DNA of 26,417 nt, taken from the IMG/VR virus record IMGVR_UViG_3300045136_000058, positions 1 through 26,417 of that record. One strand, written 5' to 3'. Of the stretch, positions 16,098 to 22,143 are shown one piece after another. This DNA is from a virus. The translations under genes and the position numbers were made by a program. Within the stretch, counting starts at the first letter, position 1. Every line of letters begins with the position of its first letter. The notes under the pieces were generated by a model. That model saw only the letters and a list, made by a program, of their open reading frames with translations. It was not told where the DNA came from and ran no database searches.

Positions 16098-16264
16098 AAA
16101 AATGGCAGAAAAGGGGCCGCTGCAGGTGTAGGGCACCCAATTGGGGGGGTCTTTGGGGGGTAAAAAACCGTAAAAAACCGCCCAAAAAGCGATTTTTTTT
16201 AAAATTTTTTCTGCCTGAGTATCAATGAGTTAGCTAATTTTTTAAAAAATTTTTTAGAAAAGAC

Positions 16265-16296
16265 TTGACACCTATATAAATATTTATATATATTTG
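16265..16296 (+). promoter_or_regulatory. Bacteroidota-type promoter of the rightward small-gene operon
   Basis: TTG at 16265-16267, a 21-nt spacer and TATATTTG at 16289-16296 match TTG-N19-21-TAnnTTTG. The expected start site at about 16303 leaves a ~48-nt A-rich leader before the ATG at 16351. An 18-bp perfect palindrome, TATATAAATATTTATATA (16273-16290), fills the spacer and overlaps the -7 element, where a regulator could compete with RNA polymerase. Consensus-based call. Confidence 0.7.
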
Positions 16297-16350
16297 TATC
16301 GTAATTGATAACCAAAAAAACAAATGTTAAACCTTAAAACAAAAAAAGCC

Positions 16351-16692
16351 ATGAAAACCAATGCAAACATCATCTTTAAGAACGAAAACCTTGAAGTTTT
16401 TTATCAAGTTGGCACCAATCCGAGAAACGGCGAAGCCAAAGCCATCAAAGTCAACTGCAAAGCCGTTAACCCATTCGATGGCAAAACTTACGAAAAGTAT
16501 GCAGGCTGGCTTGGCAAGACGCTTACGTTGCATGTCGGTGCAGAAACGCCCGGTTATATTTTTGATGCCGCGTGTAAACTAATCGCAAAACACAAAGCTG
16601 AAATTTTAGCTGCTGTAATTTCAGTTTTGCGCACAAAAGGCCATGAACGCCGTGCGAATGAATTCAAAGAATGCAATGCGGTTGCAGCTTAA
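16351..16692 (+). CDS. Hypothetical early protein (113 aa)
   Basis: 113 residues from ATG 16351. An in-frame ATG at 16324 exists, but 16351 is preferred because the local context (…gcc ATG AAAACC) matches the start context of the following genes in this operon. Sequence: MKTNANIIFKNENLEVFYQVG, then a Lys-rich middle (NPFDGKTYEKYAGWLGKTLTLH) and a helical C-terminus (FDAACKLIAKHKAEILAAVISVLRTKGHERRANEF). No recognised domain. First gene behind the rightward promoter; followed by a GC-rich hairpin. Confidence 0.75.
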   Translation: MKTNANIIFKNENLEVFYQVGTNPRNGEAKAIKVNCKAVNPFDGKTYEKYAGWLGKTLTLHVGAETPGYIFDAACKLIAKHKAEILAAVISVLRTKGHERRANEFKECNAVAA

Positions 16693-16708
16693 TTTAAGCA
16701 AAAATATT

Positions 16709-16735
16709 GGCCCGGCATATAGCCGGGCCTATTTA
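16709..16735 (+). terminator. GC-rich intercistronic hairpin, terminator-like
   Basis: Perfect 8-bp stem GGCCCGGC / GCCGGGCC around a 5-nt loop (16709-16729), followed by TATTTAAAA rather than a clean T-run. It lies 17 nt after the stop of the first early gene. It may be a weak terminator, attenuator or 3'-end stabiliser. Two further hairpins with similar stems follow genes of this operon. Confidence 0.55.
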
Positions 16736-16756
16736 AAACTCAAAACCCGAACAGTC

Positions 16757-16932
16757 ATGAAAACAGAACTTAAAAAACTCGAACAAACAACATAGACCAG
16801 TTTTTAAAAGTCTATACCCGGTACTGTGAAAAAACCGGCCGAAATATAGATACGGCTGGCTTTTACCTTGACGACTTGGTGAAGCATATTTCAATTTGCT
16901 ATGAAGAGTATGAGGACATATTAACTGTTTAA
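16757..16932 (+). pseudogene. Frame-broken copy of the small acidic paralogue family
   Basis: An ATG at 16757 encodes MKTELKKLEQTT and stops at TAG 16793. The -1 frame then continues as NNIDQFLKVYTRYCEKTGRNID... and ends EDILTV at TAA 16930. The joined sequence aligns with the N-termini of the next genes (MKTKLDAIRETL...EQFVQVYNRFCEL and MKTQLEAIIQQL...YQFVEVYNRYCEL). One missing base, plausibly in the AAAAAA run at 16771-16776, explains the break. The restored product (~58 aa) is shorter than its paralogues. Could be a true pseudogene, a frameshift-expressed gene or a sequence error. Confidence 0.75.
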
Positions 16933-16964
16933 CTCTTAATGTTTAACCCTTAACCCAAATAGTC

Positions 16965-17651
16965 ATGAAAACCAAACTTGATGCAATCCGTGAAACACTG
17001 CGCAATCTTGAAGATGAGCAGTTTGTGCAAGTGTACAATCGTTTCTGCGAGCTCAAGGGCTGGCAAGAAATGATGCTACTGGAAAACACTGAAGAGAACC
17101 TGCAGATGCTTCTTGATGCAGGCGGTGAGACAGTTAGCTACGACCCGAAAGACAAGTACATTTACTGTTCTAACCTTCGCGGTTCTATTAGGACAACCAG
17201 TTGTCCAGTATATCCTATCTATGATGATTACGATGAGTTTGTTGGTCATATTGATAGCTTCTATTTTGAATACAAGGACGTACTGCCGCTAACAACTTAT
17301 CAGCTGCAGCTGAAAGCCCCTCATGGTAATGAAAAGTATCGTGAGCTTTATTATGACCTTGAGGAAGCTGCAGAGGCTGCATTAGATGAGCTGGAAAGAT
17401 TGGAAAGAAGCTATCCGGATTTCGACAAGCAGCTTGAAACTAAGAAGCAGAACGATTTGATGTTCAACTCGGAATGGGCATGGAATAAATGCCGCTTCGA
17501 CCTTGAACTGTGCAAGTACGTTGGCGACGATATTGAAGAGTTCAAGCCGGAGGATTTCGAGGACATCAGGCATGGCAAGGATTTCGCCGAACGCTTCGAG
17601 ACTAATGGTTGGGCTGTTTCCAAAAAGTCGTTCTGGAATGAGCGTTGGTAA
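16965..17651 (+). CDS. Acidic paralogue-family protein (228 aa)
   Basis: 228 residues, very acidic, soluble. N-terminus MKTKLDAIRETLRNLEDEQFVQVYNRFCE is shared with the broken copy at 16757 and with residues 106 onward of the next gene. A second shared block is DPKDKYIYCS (about 61-70), matching RPEDKFFYME in that paralogue. The C-terminal part is rich in Glu/Asp/Trp/Tyr with a helical segment (YYDLEEAAEAALDELERLERSY). The pattern recalls small acidic proteins common in Bacteroidota phages and mobile elements, function unknown. Acidity could suggest DNA mimicry, which is speculation. Followed by a GC-rich hairpin. Confidence 0.8.
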   Translation: MKTKLDAIRETLRNLEDEQFVQVYNRFCELKGWQEMMLLENTEENLQMLLDAGGETVSYDPKDKYIYCSNLRGSIRTTSCPVYPIYDDYDEFVGHIDSFYFEYKDVLPLTTYQLQLKAPHGNEKYRELYYDLEEAAEAALDELERLERSYPDFDKQLETKKQNDLMFNSEWAWNKCRFDLELCKYVGDDIEEFKPEDFEDIRHGKDFAERFETNGWAVSKKSFWNERW

Positions 17652-17658
17652 CTGATTG

Positions 17659-17690
17659 CCCCGGCACTGTGCCGGGGTATGTTTAAAATT
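17659..17690 (+). terminator. GC-rich intercistronic hairpin, terminator-like
   Basis: Perfect 7-bp stem CCCCGGC / GCCGGGG around loop ACTGT (17659-17677), followed by TATGTTTAAAATTT. Placed 7 nt after the 228-residue gene and 17 nt before the next ATG. Same architecture as the hairpin at 16709, so probably the same regulatory or RNA-stability function. Confidence 0.55.
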
Positions 17691-17693
17691 TAA

Positions 17694-18614
17694 ATGGTAA
17701 ACCATATGAAAAAGAAAATTAACTCTTGGGGCCATACATTAAGACCCTTAACCGAGGAAGAGGTGCAGAGGCAGATAAGTGATGGTAAACGAATTTATAA
17801 AAACGTTTGTCATGAGATTGCAGTAAGATATGGTGAACAGCACTTTATCAATTTTGGGCGCCGTTGCCGTATTTCAAGCAAGTGTAAGAATCTGAGCGTA
17901 TATATGCTCAAATATTACTACATCACCGGCCGCAGAGGTAATGTGAGCTACGCTGAGAAGCCTATATGTGAAGAGCATGCAAGGAAGTATCAAAAAACCC
18001 AGATAACCATGAAAACGCAACTTGAAGCAATTATTCAACAACTCAATGAGATGGACGATTACCAATTCGTTGAGGTTTACAACCGGTATTGCGAACTTAC
18101 AGACAGTCCTGAGTTTATGATTTACGATAACTGTGTTAAGTTCTTCGATAAGCTGCAAGAATCTATGTCGGCTTATGAGATTTTTGATAGGCTCATAGGT
18201 GGATTTCGTCCAGAGGACAAGTTCTTCTACATGGAACGTGAAAGAAGTGGCTTTTTCCATTCCACAGACTATCCTAAAGATGCAATGAAATATCAGATGG
18301 AAGATATCGCAGAGCATATCCTGAATAATCAGGATGCGTACGCAGATATCTTCCAACGCAAGCAAAAGACAAAAAAAGTCTACGGTATAGCCTTACAATA
18401 TAAAGGCAGAATTGGATATTTAACCACTAATAACGATGGTGATTTTTCAATTACCGAAATTGTTGATGATGCCATCGTATTCGAGACTGAAGCGATGGCA
18501 CTTATGATTTTGCAATCTTTAAAGCCGATTGCGAATAAGCATGGTGCACTCGCTGGTTTATTTATTGCAAATTTTAAACCAAAAGAAAATGAAGACGATA
18601 AAAAAAATGATTGA
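17694..18614 (+). CDS. Fusion of a Cys-rich module with an acidic paralogue-family domain (306 aa)
   Basis: Residues 1-99 form a basic module with Cys39, Cys58, Cys64, Cys92 and His95 (C.ISSKC ... PICEEH), suggesting a small metal-binding fold. An alternative start is ATG 17706. Residues 100-105 (QKTQIT) are the translated equivalent of the untranslated leader that precedes the sibling genes. Residues 106 onward repeat the paralogue domain (MKTQLEAIIQQLNEMDDYQFVEVYNRYCEL, then RPEDKFFYME and MEDIAEHILNNQDAYADIF). The last ~80 residues (KKVYGIALQYKGRIGYLTTNN...) form a separate alpha/beta module. ATG 18009 may also be used, giving a 201-residue protein without the Cys module. Function unknown. 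Confidence 0.75.
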   Translation: MVNHMKKKINSWGHTLRPLTEEEVQRQISDGKRIYKNVCHEIAVRYGEQHFINFGRRCRISSKCKNLSVYMLKYYYITGRRGNVSYAEKPICEEHARKYQKTQITMKTQLEAIIQQLNEMDDYQFVEVYNRYCELTDSPEFMIYDNCVKFFDKLQESMSAYEIFDRLIGGFRPEDKFFYMERERSGFFHSTDYPKDAMKYQMEDIAEHILNNQDAYADIFQRKQKTKKVYGIALQYKGRIGYLTTNNDGDFSITEIVDDAIVFETEAMALMILQSLKPIANKHGALAGLFIANFKPKENEDDKKND

Positions 18615-18780
18615 CCTAAAGCCCGCAATCGCAAGGACGATTGACGACATGGCGTTGAATTACGGTACGTACGGCAAGAACTTAATCGAAGCCGTGGTTG
18701 AAGAACTTGCCAATACTGGCAAGGTTGAGAGCCTGGATAAGCTCAAATTTCGGTCACGTAATAAAAGGAAAAAAACGTAG
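18589..18780 (+). CDS. Small basic protein (63 aa)
   Basis: 63 residues from ATG 18589, overlapping the previous gene's 3' end by 26 nt. Starts MKTIKKMIDLKPAIARTIDDMALNYG and ends with a basic tail (LKFRSRNKRKKT). Predominantly helical; could be a small nucleic-acid-binding protein judging by charge, but no fold is recognised. A further in-frame ATG (18529) upstream is less likely because its product would start inside the previous gene's coding helix. Confidence 0.7.
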   Translation: MKTIKKMIDLKPAIARTIDDMALNYGTYGKNLIEAVVEELANTGKVESLDKLKFRSRNKRKKT

Positions 18781-18786
18781 ACGTTT

Positions 18787-18960
18787 ATGAGCAAGCAGCA
18801 GCAAGAGAAGCAGAAGAACAACGCAAGTGTTACTATTTATCTGTATTATGCAGGTACGTATGTTATGAAATACGAGAAGCTAACACGTCAAGAAGCTGAC
18901 ATCCTTCTAAGAAAGTGGAACAGTGTGCAATATCCTGGATGGTTAGCCAAGGAACAGTAA
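18787..18960 (+). CDS. Small protein closing the rightward early operon (57 aa)
   Basis: 57-residue frame, ATG 18787 only 6 nt after the previous stop and TAA at 18958-18960 immediately before a strong terminator. Sequence: MSKQQQEKQKNNASVTIYLYY, then a helical part (EKLTRQEADILLRKW) and VQYPGWLAKEQ. Spacing and the terminator directly behind its stop argue that it is genuine despite its size. No known family. Confidence 0.7.
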   Translation: MSKQQQEKQKNNASVTIYLYYAGTYVMKYEKLTRQEADILLRKWNSVQYPGWLAKEQ

Positions 18961-18964
18961 CACT

Positions 18965-19336
18965 TTAAGCCCCGTTTGTTCGGGGCTTTTTTATTTCGTA
19001 ATCAACTTTGAATTCAAAAAAATAATGCCCGCCAGGTATCTCAAGCACAAGTCTCATATCCTCTGAATCAATTAAATGCTTATTTGATTTTATTGCTTCA
19101 ATTATTATTTCATTATTTTTATTACCGTTCGTACTTAATATCAATTCGTATACACCTTCTTTTTTTTTGGTTATTTCAAATCCATCATCTTCAAAGTACC
19201 AACCATGCCGCAGAATATCGAATACAAAATACCACGCTGGTAAGTCATAGCAAGGCTGGTAATTTTCTAAAAATTCAATCCAGTCATTTGTCGGCTTGCC
19301 TTTCCAGTCAAATAAGTATTTTGGTATTTTCTGCAT
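18965..19336 (-). CDS. Hypothetical protein (123 aa)
   Basis: 123 residues, soluble, aromatic- and Lys-rich (LFDWKGKPTNDWIEFLENYQPCYDLPAWYFVFDILRHGWYFEDDGFEI at about 8-55; GGHYFFEFKVDYEIKKPRTNGA at the end). Last gene of the leftward replication-type module, after a 119-nt gap. Its 3' end coincides with the terminator of the convergent operon, an economical but unusual arrangement. No family recognised. Confidence 0.65.
   Translation of the reverse strand: MQKIPKYLFDWKGKPTNDWIEFLENYQPCYDLPAWYFVFDILRHGWYFEDDGFEITKKKEGVYELILSTNGNKNNEIIIEAIKSNKHLIDSEDMRLVLEIPGGHYFFEFKVDYEIKKPRTNGA
18967..18992 (+). terminator. Rho-independent terminator of the rightward early operon
   Basis: Stem AAGCCCCG / CGGGGCTT with loop TTTGTT (18967-18988), running into a six-T tract (18987-18992). 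It starts 6 nt after the last stop of the operon. The same bases encode the C-terminus (KPRTNGA) and stop of the convergent gene on the minus strand, for which the T tract is on the wrong side, so it should act on rightward transcription only. Confidence 0.88.
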
Positions 19337-19455
19337 ATCAAATCTGCGTTGCTGTATCTATATAGATTTTTATTTTTACGAATAAATATTTTCCAGATAA
19401 AAAATATCTAATATAAGCAGCACTGTTATTATTACTGCTATTGGTGCATTGAATC

Positions 19456-20211
19456 TTAACTTTGCTGTTTTTCATTCTTGCTGTCCATCATAAGCCACTC
19501 TTCAAACGATATACTTGGCCCTTCTATTCTTGCATCGTAAGTTTCACGCATCCACTGCCGGCGCAGTTCCATAGTGATGGCGTATTCCTCGTCGAAGTGA
19601 TACTGCTGACGTGGTGGTTTTTCCTGGCCTTCTTGTTTGATTTCTGCATCACTTATCGGTCGTACGTTCTTAACTTGAATTTTTGAAATCTCTTCCAGAA
19701 GCTGGTTTAAATATTTGTCAATTTTTTCTCGGTCTGTTACCGGTATATCGTATTCGGTTTTGTCGAGCTCTTCTTTCTGCTTTCTTATCTGCTCTTCTTT
19801 GACCTGGTAGAATTTTTCGTTGTACTTGTGCATCCATTCCGAAATAACTGAAATATCATAGCGGTATACTTGGCCATATTGCGAAGTGCAGCCGTACTTC
19901 AATGCGAGGTTGATGTCATCAATGCTCATGCCGGGGAAGGTTTCCACGATGATTTCAGCGTAAGCAAGCGCTTGGCCTTCTTTCAAGTTTCCTGAAACGT
20001 TCAGTAGATTGCCGTACTTTAGAATAAGGATTGCGACCGTGTTAACGATTTCCTTTTTGCTTGCACCGTTGTTGATTAAGTTCTGAATTGGTGAGCAGTT
20101 CTGTGCCTTGTAAATATCAGGTGCAAGGTTCCGGATTACTTTATCGTACTGCTTGCTGTTAATGAGGCTAACAGCCTGAATGCTGTATTCGTTGTATTTT
20201 TGGATTTGCAT
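19456..20211 (-). CDS. Replication-module protein (251 aa)
   Basis: 251 residues. N-terminal helical region, then GQALAYAEIIVETFPGMSIDDINLALKYGCTSQYGQVYRYDISVISEWMHKYNEKFY (about 80-136), which resembles a Bacteroidota phage/mobile-element family often found beside replication genes, recalled rather than searched. The C-terminal half is a charged helix (QVKEEQIRKQKEELDKTEYDIP) with a Gln/Glu-rich tail. Downstream of the DUF4373 gene in the same operon; a helicase-loading or initiation-accessory role is plausible from context. No nucleotide-binding motif is visible. Confidence 0.7.
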   Translation of the reverse strand: MQIQKYNEYSIQAVSLINSKQYDKVIRNLAPDIYKAQNCSPIQNLINNGASKKEIVNTVAILILKYGNLLNVSGNLKEGQALAYAEIIVETFPGMSIDDINLALKYGCTSQYGQVYRYDISVISEWMHKYNEKFYQVKEEQIRKQKEELDKTEYDIPVTDREKIDKYLNQLLEEISKIQVKNVRPISDAEIKQEGQEKPPRQQYHFDEEYAITMELRRQWMRETYDARIEGPSISFEEWLMMDSKNEKQQS

Positions 20212-20223
20212 TTTTTTATCTCG

Positions 20224-20411
20224 TTAATTTTTCTTTTTAAATTTATTTAAAGGTCGAGAAATTTCTCTGAACCATTCATTTAATGTCTTACACATTTCTT
20301 CTTCTTTACCTTTTACACTAATTATCCACTCACCACCATCGTGCCATATAGTGTATTGATATTTTGTATCTAATTCTATTTTAGAAGTTTTTTCATTTTT
20401 TTTATTTTCAT
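20224..20411 (-). pseudogene. Small gene with a -1 frame break at an A-run near its start (~62 aa restored)
   Basis: The frame reading TSKIELDTKYQYTIWHDGGEWIISVKGKEEEMCKTLNEWFREISRPLNKFKKKN ends with TAA at 20224 but has no ATG at its start. ATG 20411, 4 nt after the upstream stop, opens the neighbouring frame and stops early at TAG. Its codons ATA-AAA-AAA-ATG contain a perfect A AAA AAA slippery heptamer, and a -1 slip or one extra A joins both parts. Trp-, Glu- and Lys-rich composition looks like a real protein. Could be frameshift-expressed, a pseudogene or a homopolymer sequencing error. Confidence 0.65.
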
Positions 20412-20415
20412 ATTT

Positions 20416-20982
20416 TTAACGATTTACAATTTTTTGCAACTCATCAGCCCAGAAGATATTTCCGCTTGTATTCTGATTTGTTTTTCTTGGTGGCCACAAT
20501 CCAATCCAGCCGTTGCATATCGAGCGTTCAATTGAAGTGATGGCCTGCTGCTCTGATAGACTTGCAAGCATCTTCAGCTGCCGTGCTGCTGACATCTTTG
20601 TTACTGGTTTCTTTAACTCACGGCTTCGGTATTGTAGCCAATTATTCCACGCTTGCCTGAATCTTTCACCGTGAGGAAGCATCTGGATAACATTCGTTTT
20701 TTCTGGCTCCTTACGTGGTTTTTTCTGTTTAATATTCAGAAAAAAAAACTGTTCATCGTAATCAAATAGATTAAATTTTTTAATTACCGCCAGAACTTTT
20801 TCCTGCTCTACCTGCATGCTTGCAGCAAGTGCAGGGACGGTTGCGAAAGGCAGCTTACCGTTCGCCTCGTGCAGGCGTTCTACGAGAAACCAATAGATGC
20901 CGTAGCCTTCGATGCCTAATTCCGAACGCATCAACATGATGTTGATATCGTTGTAGGTGTCGGTGTGGTGCTTGATTATCAT
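20416..20982 (-). CDS. DUF4373-type phage replication protein
   Basis: 188 residues. The N-terminus (KHHTDTYNDINIMLMRSELGIEGYGIYWFLVERLHEANGKLP, about 4-45) is the hallmark of the DUF4373 (Lin1244/Lin1753-like) domain, a winged-helix-like module at the start of phage replication initiator or DnaD-like proteins. A Lys-rich linker (KQKKPRKEPEKTN) leads to a C-terminal helical part (FRQAWNNWLQYRSRELKKPVTKMSAARQLKMLASLSEQQAITSIERSICNGWIGLWPP) resembling the C-terminus of such initiators. It likely binds the origin or recruits the helicase. The candidate origin lies upstream at 21824-22509. Confidence 0.82.
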   Translation of the reverse strand: MIIKHHTDTYNDINIMLMRSELGIEGYGIYWFLVERLHEANGKLPFATVPALAASMQVEQEKVLAVIKKFNLFDYDEQFFFLNIKQKKPRKEPEKTNVIQMLPHGERFRQAWNNWLQYRSRELKKPVTKMSAARQLKMLASLSEQQAITSIERSICNGWIGLWPPRKTNQNTSGNIFWADELQKIVNR

Positions 20983-20988
20983 GGTTTT

Positions 20989-21240
20989 TTATTTAAATTT
21001 ACAGACTTGTACTTCAAAATTAAGAATTTCATCATCAAATAAGAATTCTTCTGGAATGATTTCTGGCAGCTTGTTTATTACCAAAATTGTAAGCAACCCA
21101 GCTGCTATACGGTTTTCAAATTTTTCAGCATGTTCCGGTTTTTTAGTAATTGAACTATCACGTGCAACAAAGTAGACATCTTCATCTTTACGTTTAATCA
21201 TTTTAATCATGACGCCATATCTGGTAATTTGTTTTTTCAT
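20989..21240 (-). CDS. Hypothetical protein (83 aa)
   Basis: 83 residues, start overlapping the previous gene's stop as ATGA (21237-21240). Basic N-terminus (MKKQITRYGVMIKMIKRKDE), a middle helix (GLLTILVINKLPEIIPEEF) that is only weakly hydrophobic, and a short C-terminus. No known family. Context: replication-type operon. Confidence 0.6.
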   Translation of the reverse strand: MKKQITRYGVMIKMIKRKDEDVYFVARDSSITKKPEHAEKFENRIAAGLLTILVINKLPEIIPEEFLFDDEILNFEVQVCKFK

Positions 21241-21551
21241 GGCTTATATTTGTTGAAATCAAAATTTCTAAGTTTGAAATAATATTCTACTGGAGGCCAT
21301 TTACCTTCTAATAATTGTTCGACTGTAACTCCAACAACTTTATCTATTGATTTCTCAATCCACAAATCAGAATAAGGATATTCACCAATAACTTTAATAC
21401 GTACATCTAATTGCCCAACCGTTGCGAAGAATTCTTCTTTGCTGACTTCTTCAAAGTTATTCAAATCAACGTTGTATTCAGCAAGTTCAAGCAATTTTTT
21501 AGAATCAATTTGCTTTGCCTCAATCTTTTTATCAAAGATATTCAGCTGCAT
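21237..21551 (-). CDS. Hypothetical protein (104 aa)
   Basis: 104 residues, acidic N-terminal half (MQLNIFDKKIEAKQIDSKKLLELAEYNVDLNNFEEVSKEEFF) followed by a beta-type region (DVRIKVIGEYPYSDLWIEKSIDKVVGVTVEQLL). The opening 'MQLNIFDKK' resembles short sliding-clamp-binding (QLxLF) or SSB-tail-like peptides, an impression only. Coupled by ATGA to the downstream gene and 8 nt from the upstream one. Confidence 0.6.
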   Translation of the reverse strand: MQLNIFDKKIEAKQIDSKKLLELAEYNVDLNNFEEVSKEEFFATVGQLDVRIKVIGEYPYSDLWIEKSIDKVVGVTVEQLLEGKWPPVEYYFKLRNFDFNKYKP

Positions 21552-21559
21552 ATGCGGAA

Positions 21560-21823
21560 CTATTGCAGGTTAACAATTTCAATCATGCGGCTATTCTCTT
21601 CGGTTTTGATTTTCAGATAACCAAACTGCTCAAGCTGCTTCATCAATTTACTGATGTAGTAGTAATTGATGTTTAACAGCTCTGCGATTTGGCTCTGGGT
21701 TATTTCCGGCATTTTCAAGAGAATGCCGTATAAGATTTTTGCGCTGAATGAAAGCCGAGAATCTTTCAGGATGCTGATAGGGATTTCGATGCTGTCCATA
21801 GGTGCTGTTTTAATCTGGAGCAA
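21560..21823 (-). CDS. Winged helix-turn-helix protein (87 aa)
   Basis: 87 residues; MDSIEIPISILKDSRLSFSAKILYGILLKMPEITQSQIAELLNINYYYISKLMKQLEQFGYLKI shows a winged-helix layout: helix, helix, recognition helix (about 50-64), then a beta wing (FGYLKIKTEENSRMIEIVNL). An ATG at 21799 (MDSIEIPIS) is an alternative start. Such domains occur in phage replication initiators and small regulators. First gene of the leftward operon, facing the repeat-rich region, so it may bind there and control its own operon or the origin. Confidence 0.75.
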   Translation of the reverse strand: MLQIKTAPMDSIEIPISILKDSRLSFSAKILYGILLKMPEITQSQIAELLNINYYYISKLMKQLEQFGYLKIKTEENSRMIEIVNLQ

Positions 21824-21896
21824 AAAAATACTTTTTTCTGCTTTAAAAAAAATTTTTGTCGATTTTTTTTTATTACTACTTTAATATATATCTAAC

Positions 21897-21911
21897 GATA
21901 GTAATACTATC
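21897..21911. promoter_or_regulatory. Inverted repeat upstream of the leftward replication operon
   Basis: GATAGT-AAT-ACTATC, perfect 6-bp arms with a 3-nt centre, 74 nt upstream of the winged-helix gene. Size and position fit an operator for a dimeric regulator, possibly the winged-helix protein itself. Inference only. Confidence 0.4.
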
Positions 21912-21951
21912 ATAAAAAAAAGTAAAGCTATTGCCAATATATCTCTTATAT

Positions 21952-22090
21952 GTTCTGCTACCTTTCTATTCTAAGGTTACCTGTAATAGATAGTAAGTAG
22001 TAAATAATAATATATAATATATACTATAAACAAGTTCTTTCTTTTCTTTTTTTTTTAGTTCTGCTAATCGTTCTAATAAAGGTTACCTGT
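21952..22090. repeat. Pair of 33-bp direct repeats 106 bp apart
   Basis: GTTCTGCTA-N12-AAGGTTACCTGT occurs at 21952-21984 and again at 22058-22090. Both outer blocks are identical and the 12-nt inner spacer has the same length but mostly different sequence, which implies selection on the blocks. AGGT-T-ACCT within the second block is itself an inverted repeat. The 106-bp offset is close to ten helical turns, so both copies face the same side of the DNA. Confidence 0.75.
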
Positions 22091-22118
22091 TACTTTTTTT
22101 TTCTTTTCTTTCTTTGCA

Positions 22119-22143
22119 GCGAAAAATCGACGAAAAATCGTCG
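22119..22143. repeat. Iteron-like GCGAAAAATCG repeats with CGACGA hairpin
   Basis: GCGAAAAATCG (22119-22129) is followed directly by ACGAAAAATCG (22130-22140), and the junction forms a perfect stem CGACGA/TCGTCG with loop AAAA (22128-22143). A reverse-complement relative with one more T (CGATTTTTTCGC) lies at 22213-22224. Short tandem motifs plus a hairpin are typical origin elements. Confidence 0.6.

Larger units (their letters stand above)
16061..16323. other. Divergent non-coding control region with G-tracts and short tandem repeats
   Basis: About 260 nt separating the leftward late genes from the rightward small-gene operon. It holds a -7 element on each strand, G-runs at 16113-16116, 16131-16133, 16143-16149 and 16155-16160, a twofold tandem TAAAAAACCG (16161-16180), and A/T inverted repeats (AATTTTTTAAAAAATT type near 16237). 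No ORF of note. The layout suggests the switch between early rightward and late leftward transcription. Confidence 0.6.

Noticed and set aside
15880-16136. ORFs on both strands across the tRNA cluster
   Set aside because: They are translations of tRNA genes and carry no protein signal.
16061-16323. Phage attachment (att) site next to the tRNA genes
   Set aside because: tRNA genes often host att sites, but no integrase or excisionase gene and no duplicated core is visible.
1684-20982. General recoding of UAA as a sense codon
   Set aside because: Capsid, tail tube, protease and other genes end in TAA at sensible places, and no recognised gene contains an in-frame TAA; shared frames across TAA occur about as often as chance predicts.
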